This document shows, one piece after another, positions 1-4,727 of a stretch of DNA of 5,735 nucleotides. The notes beneath the pieces are model-generated. The model did no database searches. It was not told the DNA's origin and saw only the letters and a list, made by a program, of their open reading frames with translations. The stretch is from Planctomycetota bacterium (GTDB taxonomy: Bacteria; Planctomycetota; Phycisphaerae; UBA1845): positions 1 to 5,735 of the forward strand of contig JADFRH010000085.1 of assembly GCA_022561415.1 (NCBI GenBank), in the 5' to 3' direction. Each line of letters begins with the position of its first letter. Position 1 is the stretch's first letter. Both the position numbers and the translations under genes were made by a program.

Positions 1-489
1 ACCGCGCGTCCGGGCATGGTCATCGGGCCCAAGGGGGCCGAGGTCGATCGGATGACCGAGGAACTGCAGTACCTCACCGGTCGGAAGGTCTCGATCTCGA
101 TCATCGAGATCAAGCGGCCGGATCTCGATCCGCAGCTCGTCGCGGAGAATCTCGCCGAGCAGCTCAAGAAGCGTCCCGGGTTTCGGCGGCTGGTGAAGAT
201 GCGGGCCGAGGGCGCGATGCAGAACGGCGCCAAGGGCGTGCGGATCCAGATCTCGGGTCGGCTCGGCGGCGCCGAGATGAGCCGCTCGTTCGACGTTCGG
301 CTCGGGTCGATGCCGCTGAGCACGCTGCAGGCGAACATCCAGTACGGCTTTGCGGAATCGCTCACCACGTACGGGATTCTGGGGATCAAGGTGTGGATCT
401 ACAAGGGGAACTACACCGACGAGATGACCGAGGAAGAGGGCCTGTCGACAGCCGCGGGCGGTCGGGCCAGGGCCAGAGGACGACGGTAA
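1..489 (+). CDS. rpsC: Small ribosomal subunit protein uS3 (S3), 3' part, 5' end cut by the window
   Basis: The frame is open from base 1 and gives 162 residues ending at TAA. uS3 binds 16S rRNA in the head of the 30S subunit and lines the mRNA entry channel. The window begins inside the type-2 KH domain: TARPGMVIGPKG carries the GxxG loop (GPKG, visible residues 9-12). The C-terminal S3 domain follows, with GAKGVRIQISGRLGGAEMSR and ending YGILGIKVWIYKG. FRRLVK keeps the two arginines and the lysine that correspond to the helicase-linked R131, R132 and K135 of E. coli. The stretch SFDVRLGSMPLSTLQA departs from the E. coli TEWYREGRVPLHTLRA. A tail of about 25 residues ends in an Arg-rich run (GGRARARGRR). 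About 60 N-terminal residues are missing. The ATG at 16 is internal, not the start. rplP follows after 62 nt. Confidence 0.97.
   Translation, partial: TARPGMVIGPKGAEVDRMTEELQYLTGRKVSISIIEIKRPDLDPQLVAENLAEQLKKRPGFRRLVKMRAEGAMQNGAKGVRIQISGRLGGAEMSRSFDVRLGSMPLSTLQANIQYGFAESLTTYGILGIKVWIYKGNYTDEMTEEEGLSTAAGGRARARGRR
93..130 (+). repeat. 9-1-9 inverted repeat plus a third direct copy inside rpsC
   Basis: GATCTCGAT (93-101) and ATCGAGATC (103-111) are perfect reverse complements around a single C. GATCTCGATC recurs at 121-130 as a 10-nt direct repeat of 93-102. As RNA, 93-99 could pair with 105-111 (7 bp, loop ATCAT). It lies in codons for SISIIEIKRPDLDP. Repeated ATC, GAG, CTC and GAT codons could produce it without any selected role. 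Confidence 0.6.
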
Positions 490-514
490 GGACTGAACAC
501 GTATGGACCAGGAT

Positions 515-534
515 CGCCGACCGTCGGGCCGGCG
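515..534 (+). other. Small intergenic inverted repeat before rplP
   Basis: CGCCG (515-519) can pair with CGGCG (530-534) across a 10-nt loop. A nested alternative is CCGA/TCGG at 517-527. It occupies the middle of the 62-nt rpsC-rplP gap and ends 3 nt before the rplP ribosome binding site. There is no T-run, so it is not a terminator. Chance is plausible in GC-rich DNA. Confidence 0.35.
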
Positions 535-537
535 CTC

Positions 538-543
538 AAGGAG
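538..543 (+). promoter_or_regulatory. Ribosome binding site of rplP, decides the start
   Basis: AAGGAG lies 8 nt before ATG 552. The next in-frame ATG (567, beginning MPKRVKF) would be 23 nt away, so 552 is preferred even though related proteins may begin nearer MPKR. Confidence 0.75.
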
Positions 544-551
544 TGTGACAG

Positions 552-977
552 ATGCCTCCCGGACGGATGCCCAAGCGAGTGAAGTTCCGCAAGGAGTTCC
601 GTCGTGTGCGTCGGCGCAACGCGACGAAGGGCAACTACGTCGCGTTCGGCGATTTCGGCCTGCAGGCGCTCGAGGGCGCGTGGGTGAAGGGCTGCCAGAT
701 CGAGGCGGGTCGTGTCGCCGCCCAGCACTACCTCAAGCGCGAGGGCAAGCTGTTCATCCGTGTGTTCCCGGACAAGCCGGTGTCGAAGAAGCCGCTTGAG
801 ACGCGCATGGGCAAGGGCAAGGCGGACGTGGACTACTGGGCGGCCCGAGTGCGGCCCGGGACGATGCTGTTCGAGATTGCGGGCGTGCCCGAGCAGGCTG
901 CCAAGGAGGCGCTCGTGCGCGTGGCCATGAAGATGCCGGTGAAGTGCCGGTTTGTCGGCCGGCGTGTGGCGGTGTGA
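552..977 (+). CDS. rplP: Large ribosomal subunit protein uL16 (L16)
   Basis: The protein has 141 residues (E. coli 136). uL16 binds 23S rRNA near the peptidyl transferase centre and helps place tRNA in the A site. Diagnostic stretches are MPKRVKFRKEFR near the N-terminus, KLFIRVFPDKPVSKKPLETRMGKGKADVDYW in the middle and PGTMLFEIAGVPEQAAKEAL near the end. The arginine of TRMGKGK matches the position hydroxylated in E. coli L16 (R81). The C-terminus, KMPVKCRFVGRRVAV, resembles planctomycete forms as I remember them. The start at 552 is set by AAGGAG 8 nt upstream. rpmC follows 15 nt after the TGA stop. Confidence 0.97.
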   Translation: MPPGRMPKRVKFRKEFRRVRRRNATKGNYVAFGDFGLQALEGAWVKGCQIEAGRVAAQHYLKREGKLFIRVFPDKPVSKKPLETRMGKGKADVDYWAARVRPGTMLFEIAGVPEQAAKEALVRVAMKMPVKCRFVGRRVAV

Positions 978-992
978 GTCAGGAGCGGATCC

Positions 993-1193
993 ATGACCGG
1001 CAGCGAAGTGAAGAAGATGAAGAGCGAAGAGATCGGGATCGAATTGAAACGGCTTCGGGAGAGACTGTACCAGCTCCGGTGCCAGACCATATCGGAAAAG
1101 GTCGAGGACAACTCGCAGTTCAAGAAGATCCGCAAGGACGTGGCCCGCCTGATGACGGAGCGCCGCACCCGGCTGGTGGCCGGCGCGGGCTGA
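993..1193 (+). CDS. rpmC: Large ribosomal subunit protein uL29 (L29)
   Basis: This is a 66-residue protein (E. coli 63) that forms a two-helix hairpin on 23S rRNA at the polypeptide exit, close to uL23. The fit rests on its length, its position between rplP and rpsQ, the N-terminal helix EEIGIELKRLRERLYQLRCQ, and the C-terminal helix FKKIRKDVARLMTERRTR, which matches the conserved (I/L)R(K/R)xIAR(V/L)xT family pattern. AGGAG at 981-985 lies 7 nt before the ATG, which supports the start. It ends at TGA and is followed by a 38-nt gap holding a small hairpin. Confidence 0.95.
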   Translation: MTGSEVKKMKSEEIGIELKRLRERLYQLRCQTISEKVEDNSQFKKIRKDVARLMTERRTRLVAGAG

Positions 1194-1201
1194 GACGCAA
1201 C

Positions 1202-1216
1202 GCCCCGCTGTGGGGC
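1202..1216 (+). other. Small hairpin between rpmC and rpsQ
   Basis: GCCCC (1202-1206) pairs with GGGGC (1212-1216) around GCTGT. The stem ends 2 nt before the rpsQ ribosome binding site GGAAGG (1219-1224). No T-run follows. It could influence ribosome loading on rpsQ, but five GC pairs are easily found by chance here. Confidence 0.45.
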
Positions 1217-1231
1217 CTGGAAGGTTTGGCA

Positions 1232-1516
1232 ATGAGTGAAACGACAGCAGCTCAGACCAAAGAATCGACCAGAGGTTCCAGGATCGGGATGGTCGAGTCT
1301 GATCTGCGCGACAAGACGCGCAAGGTCGTGGTGAACTACATGACCAAGCACCCGAAGTATGGCAAGTATGTCCGCCATCGGACCGTGCTGCATGTCCACG
1401 ATGAGAACAACGAGTCGCACGCCGGCGACCGCGTCGAGGTGGCGCCGTGCCGACCGATCAGCAAGACCAAATCGTGGCGACTCGTGCGGGTCGTCGCCAG
1501 CGGGCGGGGTCGGTAG
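1232..1516 (+). CDS. rpsQ: Small ribosomal subunit protein uS17 (S17)
   Basis: The protein has 94 residues (E. coli 84). uS17 is a primary 16S rRNA binder of the 30S body with an OB-fold. The core starts at about residue 15: RGSRIGMVESDLRDKTRKVVV, then KHPKYGKYVRHRTVLHVHDENNESHAGDRVEV and PISKTKSWRLVRVV. These are the classic S17 blocks, including the HDE, GD and LSKTK-type positions. About 14 extra N-terminal residues (MSETTAAQTKESTR) make up the added length and look disordered. The start is supported by GGAAGG at 1219-1224, 7 nt upstream. An upstream in-frame extension to 944 exists but runs through rpmC and is not used. rplN follows after 15 nt. Confidence 0.97.
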   Translation: MSETTAAQTKESTRGSRIGMVESDLRDKTRKVVVNYMTKHPKYGKYVRHRTVLHVHDENNESHAGDRVEVAPCRPISKTKSWRLVRVVASGRGR

Positions 1517-1531
1517 CGAGAGGACAGAGCC

Positions 1532-1918
1532 ATGCTTCAGCAAGAATCTCGTTGCGAGGTCGCGGATAACTCCGGCGCCAAAGTTGCGTACGTGATCCGT
1601 GTGTACGGCGGGTCGACCGGCCGCAGGCAGTACACGCGCAAGACCGCGTACGTCGGCGACCGCGTGCTCATCTCGGTGAAGAAGGCGCTGCCCGGCTCGG
1701 ACATCAAGTCCGGCGACATGTCCAAGGCGGTCGTCGTTCGCACCGCCAAGGCCACCCGACGGGCCGACGGGTCGTACGTGAAGTTCGACAGCAGCGCGGT
1801 CGTGCTGATCGACGACGACGGGAATCCGAAGGGAACACGTATCTTCGGGCCCGTTGCCCGCGAGCTGCGCGAGAAGAACTACATGAAGATTGTTTCATTG
1901 GCCTCCGAGGTGCTCTGA
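1532..1918 (+). CDS. rplN: Large ribosomal subunit protein uL14 (L14)
   Basis: The protein has 128 residues (E. coli 123). uL14 is a beta-barrel protein on the 30S-facing side of the 50S subunit, contacting uL19 and 16S rRNA; RsfS silencing factor binds it in many bacteria. The N-terminus [24 protein letters not shown] and the C-terminus [28 protein letters not shown] are textbook L14. Between GGS and VGD there are about 6 more residues than in E. coli ([13 protein letters not shown] against SHRRYAG). I associate this insertion with planctomycetes. GAGAGGA (1518-1524) lies 7 nt before the ATG. In E. coli this gene opens the spc operon; here the 15-nt gap to rpsQ leaves no room for a separate promoter, so S10 and spc parts appear joined. 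Confidence 0.98.
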   Translation: MLQQESRCEVADNSGAKVAYVIRVYGGSTGRRQYTRKTAYVGDRVLISVKKALPGSDIKSGDMSKAVVVRTAKATRRADGSYVKFDSSAVVLIDDDGNPKGTRIFGPVARELREKNYMKIVSLASEVL

Positions 1919-1937
1919 AGAGTCGTGGAGCCGTGCG

Positions 1938-1945
1938 GAAGAGGA
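1938..1945 (+). promoter_or_regulatory. Ribosome binding site that selects the rplX start at 1954
   Basis: GGAAGAGG (1938-1945 with its final A) contains GAGGA, which ends 8 nt before ATG 1954. The upstream in-frame GTG at 1933 has GTGGAG only 2 nt in front of it, and would add the uncharacteristic residues MRKRIAT. ATG 1954 is therefore preferred. Confidence 0.75.
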
Positions 1946-1953
1946 TCGCAACG

Positions 1954-2295
1954 ATGCCCAGGCATGTGAGAAAAGGCGACACGGTGATGATCACCGCCGG
2001 CGACCAGCGCGGCAAGGTGGGCGAGATCAAGCGCGTGATCCCCAAGACCGATCGCGTGATCGTGCAGGGCGTGAATCTTCGCACCAAGCACCTCAAGCCC
2101 ACGCGGATCAATCCGCAGGGCGGGATCATCACCAAGGAAGCCCCGATCCACATCAGCAACGTGAGCCCGGTGGTGGACGGTCGCCCGGTCCGCGTGCGAT
2201 TCAAGACGCGCGATGACGGGAGCAAGCTTCGGGTGTCGGCGACGAAGGACGAGAAGACGATCGGGCGCGAGATCCGCGGGCCGAGAAAGAAGTGA
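1954..2295 (+). CDS. rplX: Large ribosomal subunit protein uL24 (L24)
   Basis: From ATG 1954 the protein has 113 residues (E. coli 104). uL24 starts 50S assembly by binding the 5' end of 23S rRNA and ends up near the exit tunnel. A KOW motif covers about residues 6-33: VRKGDTVMITAGDQRGKVGEI, then VIPKTDRVIVQGVN. KHLKPT, GGIITKEAPIHISNV and RVRFKTRDDGSKLRVS follow in family order. The C-terminal tail is basic (TIGREIRGPRKK). The gap to rplN is 35 nt and shows no convincing hairpin. An alternative GTG start at 1933 is less likely because its ribosome binding site is badly spaced. Confidence 0.96.
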   Translation: MPRHVRKGDTVMITAGDQRGKVGEIKRVIPKTDRVIVQGVNLRTKHLKPTRINPQGGIITKEAPIHISNVSPVVDGRPVRVRFKTRDDGSKLRVSATKDEKTIGREIRGPRKK

Positions 2296-2301
2296 CGTGC
2301 A

Positions 2302-2326
2302 GACCTGTGGGCCGCGGGGCCCGGTC
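2302..2326 (+). promoter_or_regulatory. Bulged stem-loop abutting the rplE ribosome binding site, candidate translational operator
   Basis: GACC (2302-2305) pairs with GGTC (2323-2326) and GGGCC (2309-2313) pairs with GGCCC (2318-2322), with TGT (2306-2308) bulged on the 5' side and a GCGG loop. That makes 9 Watson-Crick pairs with one 3-nt bulge. The next bases, GGAG (2327-2330), are the rplE ribosome binding site, 9 nt before ATG 2340. In E. coli uS8 binds spc mRNA at the same rplX-rplE boundary and represses rplE and later genes. The known S8 site is a helix with an asymmetric internal loop. I do not see its conserved A/U core here, so S8 binding is inference. Confidence 0.45.
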
Positions 2327-2339
2327 GGAGTAGTAGGTT

Positions 2340-2963
2340 ATGGCTAAAGGCAAGGCTAAAAAGAAGAAGACAGACGACGGGCCGATCGAGCCGGCGCCCA
2401 GGCCTCGACTGGCTGAGAAGTACGACGCCGAGGTCCGCAACGCCGTGATGGAGCAGTTCGGGACCAAGAACCCCATGGCGGCTCCGCGTCTCGAGAAGAT
2501 CACGCTCAACGTGAACATGGGTCGTCATCTCGACGGCACGAAGATCCCGCCCAACGTTCGATCATCGGTGATCGAAACGCTGGAAGCGATTTCGGGCCAG
2601 AGGCCGATCATCCGCAAGGCCAAGAAGTCCGTCTCGAACTTCAAGGTCCGCGAGGGGTACGAGACGTCGGCGGTGGTGACGCTCCGGCGCGACAGGATGT
2701 GGCACTTTCTCGACCGCCTGATCAACCTTGCGACACCCCGTATCAAGGACTTCCGGGGGCTGCCGACGACGTCGTTCGACGGGCAGGGGAACTACTCGTT
2801 CGGGCTGACGGAGCAGGGCGTGTTCCCCGAGATCAACATGGCGGAGGTCTCGTTCACACACGGAATGAACATCAATCTGACGTTCTCGAACAGCACCCCG
2901 GAGCGCAGCGCATTCGTGCTGGCGCAGCTGGGCATGCCGTTCAAGCGTCCGGAGCAGAACTGA
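2340..2963 (+). CDS. rplE: Large ribosomal subunit protein uL5 (L5), with Lys-rich N-terminal extension
   Basis: The protein has 207 residues (E. coli 179). uL5 binds 5S rRNA in the central protuberance and contacts the P-site tRNA and the 30S head. The core begins near residue 24 ([18 protein letters not shown]). [84 protein letters not shown] and a final [10 protein letters not shown] follow. About 22 residues precede the core: [10 protein letters not shown], then an acidic and proline-containing linker. No other in-frame ATG, GTG or TTG lies between 2340 and the core, so the extension appears real. GGAG (2327-2330) lies 9 nt upstream, directly after a bulged hairpin. rpsN starts 2 nt after the stop. 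Confidence 0.97.
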   Translation: MAKGKAKKKKTDDGPIEPAPRPRLAEKYDAEVRNAVMEQFGTKNPMAAPRLEKITLNVNMGRHLDGTKIPPNVRSSVIETLEAISGQRPIIRKAKKSVSNFKVREGYETSAVVTLRRDRMWHFLDRLINLATPRIKDFRGLPTTSFDGQGNYSFGLTEQGVFPEINMAEVSFTHGMNINLTFSNSTPERSAFVLAQLGMPFKRPEQN

Positions 2964-2965
2964 TT

Positions 2966-3151
2966 ATGGCCAGCAAATGTCAGATCGCGAAAGCAAAGAA
3001 GACCCCCAAGTTCAGCTCGCGGAAGGTCCGACGGTGCGAGATCACCGGGCGGGCGCGGAGCGTGTATCGGAAGTTCCGCATCAGCCGAATCGTGCTGCGC
3101 GAGCTGGCGCTGCAGGGAAAGATCCCCGGGATGCGCAAGGCGAGCTGGTAG
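2966..3151 (+). CDS. rpsN: Small ribosomal subunit protein uS14, short form without an intact zinc site
   Basis: The protein has 61 residues, the length of zinc-binding (C+) S14, not the roughly 100-residue E. coli type. uS14 sits in the 30S head near the A site. The family body is clear: [44 protein letters not shown]. In the Thermus protein cysteines 24, 27, 40 and 43 hold zinc; here the same positions read C24, T27, S40 and V43. The other cysteine is at residue 5, outside the site. The fold must therefore stand without the usual Zn ribbon. Short cysteine-free forms are known in the family. The start is 2 nt after rplE; GGAG at 2951-2954 lies 11 nt upstream inside rplE, so coupled translation is likely. 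Confidence 0.95.
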   Translation: MASKCQIAKAKKTPKFSSRKVRRCEITGRARSVYRKFRISRIVLRELALQGKIPGMRKASW

Positions 3152-3160
3152 CACGCCGCG

Positions 3161-3214
3161 ATGAAGGACGACAGGCCCATGGACAACGAAGGTACAACAA
3201 ATGTCGATGAGTGA
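3161..3214 (+). other. 17-codon ORF overlapping the rpsH start, doubtful
   Basis: ATG 3161 opens a frame reading MKDDRPMDNEGTTNVDE that stops at TGA 3212-3214, 14 nt into rpsH. It fills the 49-nt rpsN-rpsH gap. No good ribosome binding site precedes it, so it may be chance; if translated it could couple rpsN to rpsH. It is listed because it is the only short ORF in a gap that terminates on the next start. Confidence 0.15.
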
Positions 3215-3599
3215 TCCGATCGCCGACATGCTGACGCGGGTGCGCAACGCGTTGCGCAACCGTTCCAAGGTGGTCGACTGCCTGAACAGCAAGGTCTGTC
3301 GAGGCATCGCCGATGTGCTCCGCGACGAGGGGTACATCGAGGGGTACGACGTCATCGACGACGGTCGTCAGGGGCTGATCAAGGTCCGCCTGAAGTACGG
3401 CCCGCGCGGTGAGCAGTTGATCCACAAGATCAAGCGTGAGAGCAAGCCGGGGTGCCGCGTCTACCGCAAGGTAGACGAGCTTCCCCGCGTGCTCGACGGG
3501 CTGGGGGTCGCGATCGTGTCGACCAACAAGGGCGTTCTGAGCGACCGAGTCTGTCGTCAAAAAAAGGTCGGCGGAGAAGTGCTCTGTACGGTGTATTGA
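3201..3599 (+). CDS. rpsH: Small ribosomal subunit protein uS8 (S8)
   Basis: The protein has 132 residues (E. coli 130). uS8 is a primary binder of 16S helix 21 in the 30S platform. In E. coli it also represses the spc operon by binding its mRNA at rplE. The N-terminus MSMSDPIADMLTRVRNALRNRS and the C-terminus ELPRVLDGLGVAIVSTNKGVLSDRVCRQKKVGGEVLCTVY are full family matches, including the RNA-binding STNKG-type loop. GAAGG (3188-3192) lies 8 nt before ATG 3201, favouring it over the second ATG at 3207. Codons 120-122 are CAA AAA AAG, which form a slippery heptamer (separate entry). The last 20 or so codons use many more A/T-ending codons than the rest of the gene. rplF follows after 61 nt. 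Confidence 0.98.
   Translation: MSMSDPIADMLTRVRNALRNRSKVVDCLNSKVCRGIADVLRDEGYIEGYDVIDDGRQGLIKVRLKYGPRGEQLIHKIKRESKPGCRVYRKVDELPRVLDGLGVAIVSTNKGVLSDRVCRQKKVGGEVLCTVY
3560..3566 (+). promoter_or_regulatory. A AAA AAG slippery heptamer in rpsH, possible -1 frameshift site
   Basis: In the rpsH reading frame the bases read CAA AAA AAG, giving an exact A AAA AAG heptamer of the kind used in E. coli dnaX. A -1 shift here would replace the last 10 residues of uS8 with 31 others (frame from 3566 to 3658) and end at TGA 3659-3661, overlapping the rplF ATG as TGATG. The stimulators seen in dnaX are not evident: no strong Shine-Dalgarno-like sequence lies upstream, and the nearest stem downstream (CTCTG 3582-3586 with CAGAG 3605-3609) is weak and distant. 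Function is unproven. Confidence 0.25.
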
Positions 3600-3614
3600 G
3601 TTTTCAGAGGAAGC

Positions 3615-3637
3615 CGCGCGGTGCTGGTTGCCGCGTG
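3615..3637 (+). other. Hairpin in the rpsH-rplF gap
   Basis: CGCGG (3617-3621) pairs with CCGCG (3631-3635). G3616-T3636 wobble and C3615-G3637 extend it to 7 pairs, with a 9-nt loop. It ends 13 nt before the rplF ribosome binding region. There is no T-run after it, so it is unlikely to be a terminator. Confidence 0.4.
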
Positions 3638-3660
3638 TTTCGGAATTTGCGGAAGAACTG

Positions 3661-4257
3661 ATGTCGCGCATAGGCAAACAGCCCATTCCTATTCCTGCGG
3701 GTGTGACGGTGAAGCTGTCGGGGCGACAGGTGACCGTGACCGGCCCCAAAGGCTCGTCCGCGTGGGAGTATCCCTATTCCGCCGAGGTGGTGCATGACGA
3801 GGCCGCCAAGTCGCTGTGCGTGACGCGCCGGGATGATACGAAGCAGTCACGAGCCAATCACGGGCTCACGCGTGCGTTGATTGCGAACATGGTCAAGGGC
3901 GTGACCGACGGTTTTGAACGCAGGCTGCTGATTTACGGAACGGGATACAACTGCAAGCTAACGGGGCGGACGCTTCATCTGAACGTCGGCTTTTCCGGTA
4001 GGCGGCGCGGGTTGGGTTCGCAGTTCGAGTTGCAAGTTCCAGAGGGTCTCGAAGTGGTGATCGAGCGTGACGCCGCGCGGGGCGATACGGAACCGGCGTC
4101 GTTGGTCATTCGCGGGATTGCCAAGCAGCTCGTGGGAGAATTCGCGGCCGAGGTTCGTTCGCTGCGCAAGACCGACCCCTACAAAGGCAAGGGTGTACGC
4201 TACGACGACGAGCAGGTGCGGCGTAAGCAGGGTAAGGCATTGGCGGGTACCGGCTAG
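3661..4257 (+). CDS. rplF: Large ribosomal subunit protein uL6 (L6), with lengthened loops
   Basis: From ATG 3661 the protein has 198 residues (E. coli 177). uL6 lies at the base of the L7/L12 stalk near the sarcin-ricin loop. MSRIGKQPIPIPAGV is the standard N-terminus, so the in-frame TTG at 3628 is rejected. Two repeated L6 domains are visible: the first ends near ANMVKGVTDGFERRLLIYGTGY, the second near LVGEFAAEVRSLRKTDPYKGKGVRYDDEQVRRKQGK, which holds the KGKG-RY signature. The added length lies mainly in domain 2: SGRRRGLGSQFELQVP and ERDAARGDTEPAS, loops I associate with planctomycetes. GGAAGA (3651-3656) is the likely ribosome binding site, with short spacing. GC3 is lower than in the upstream genes (about 74% by hand count). 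Confidence 0.97.
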   Translation: MSRIGKQPIPIPAGVTVKLSGRQVTVTGPKGSSAWEYPYSAEVVHDEAAKSLCVTRRDDTKQSRANHGLTRALIANMVKGVTDGFERRLLIYGTGYNCKLTGRTLHLNVGFSGRRRGLGSQFELQVPEGLEVVIERDAARGDTEPASLVIRGIAKQLVGEFAAEVRSLRKTDPYKGKGVRYDDEQVRRKQGKALAGTG

Positions 4258-4261
4258 TACG

Positions 4262-4280
4262 CTCGCGACCGCGTCGCTAG
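4262..4280 (+). other. Small inverted repeat in the rplF-rplR gap
   Basis: GCGAC (4265-4269) pairs with GTCGC (4273-4277) around a 3-nt loop. One mismatch (C4264/T4278) and two more pairs (4262-4263 with 4279-4280) extend it. It precedes the GAAGAGA stretch (4288-4294) that may load ribosomes on rplR. No terminator T-run is present. Confidence 0.35.
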
Positions 4281-4307
4281 ACAGAACGAAGAGAATTCGG
4301 TGTAGTC

Positions 4308-4676
4308 ATGGCATCAAGCCCGATCAAAACTCAGCGGCGGACTCGTCGTAAGCGTGGTCTGCGAAAACGGATTCGCGGTACGAGCGATCGTCCGCGACTC
4401 AGCGTTTTTCGGAGCGCCAAGCATATCTATGCCCAGATCATCGACGACCTGGCGGGTGTGACGCTCTGCCATGCGGGCACCAAGTGCAAGGCGCTGCGTG
4501 ACAAGATCGACAACGCCGGGAATCGGGCTGCGGCCGCCATTGTGGGTGCGGAGTTGGCGGCTCAGGCCAAGGCGAAACAGATTGAGGCCGTTTGTTTTGA
4601 TCGAAACGGCTTTCGCTATCACGGGCGGGTCAAGAGTCTGGCGGACGCTGTTCGAGAGGCGGGTCTCAAGTTCTAA
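4308..4676 (+). CDS. rplR: Large ribosomal subunit protein uL18 (L18)
   Basis: The protein has 122 residues (E. coli 117). uL18 binds 5S rRNA together with uL5 and helps dock it into the central protuberance. The N-terminal tail is strongly basic (QRRTRRKRGLRKRIRG). The conserved core follows: TSDRPRLSVFRSAKHIYAQIIDD, GVTLCHAGT, AAAAIVGAELAAQAKAKQIEAVCFDRNGFRYHGRVKSLADAVREAGLKF. The last segment is the standard C-terminal block. GAAGAGA (4288-4294) is a rather distant (13 nt) ribosome binding site, so initiation may be weaker than in its neighbours. Codon use is the most A/T-ending in the window (about 56% GC3 over the first 45 codons). rpsE follows after 51 nt. Confidence 0.97.
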   Translation: MASSPIKTQRRTRRKRGLRKRIRGTSDRPRLSVFRSAKHIYAQIIDDLAGVTLCHAGTKCKALRDKIDNAGNRAAAAIVGAELAAQAKAKQIEAVCFDRNGFRYHGRVKSLADAVREAGLKF

Positions 4677-4678
4677 CG

Positions 4679-4700
4679 GGCGGTGGCGTGAATGCCGCCA
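4679..4700 (+). other. Inverted repeat after rplR that would cover ATG 4692
   Basis: GGCGG (4679-4683) can pair with CCGCC (4695-4699); alternatively TGGCG (4684-4688) can pair with CGCCA (4696-4700). Either fold includes the upstream in-frame ATG at 4692 of rpsE, which would disfavour that start and leave 4728 free. Confidence 0.35.
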
Positions 4701-4727
4701 TCTCGTAAGAGAGGGAATGAAACATCA

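Noticed and set aside
503..799. 98-residue ORF starting at ATG 503 with AAGGA about 10 nt upstream
   Set aside because: It overlaps rplP in another frame, resembles no family, and its Arg/Ser/Gln-rich composition is that of an out-of-frame reading of GC-rich coding DNA.
411..1232. 273-residue minus-strand ORF across rpsC, rplP and rpmC
   Set aside because: It is antisense to three certain genes, His/Leu/Arg-rich, and has no recognisable domain. Long antisense ORFs are expected at this GC content.
1517..1531. A separate spc promoter before rplN, as in E. coli
   Set aside because: Only 15 nt separate rpsQ and rplN and they are filled by the ribosome binding site. No -10/-35 pair could be made out.
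1933..1953. GTG 1933 as the rplX start
   Set aside because: Its ribosome binding site is only 2 nt away, while ATG 1954 has GAGGA at 8 nt and gives a normal uL24 N-terminus.
1704..2528. 274-residue minus-strand ORF opposite rplN, rplX and rplE
   Set aside because: It is a shadow of the well-supported + strand genes, with no family resemblance and low-complexity Arg-rich segments.
3628..3660. TTG 3628 as the rplF start
   Set aside because: MSRIGKQPIPIP at 3661 is the standard uL6 N-terminus. The upstream residues match nothing and overlap an intergenic hairpin.
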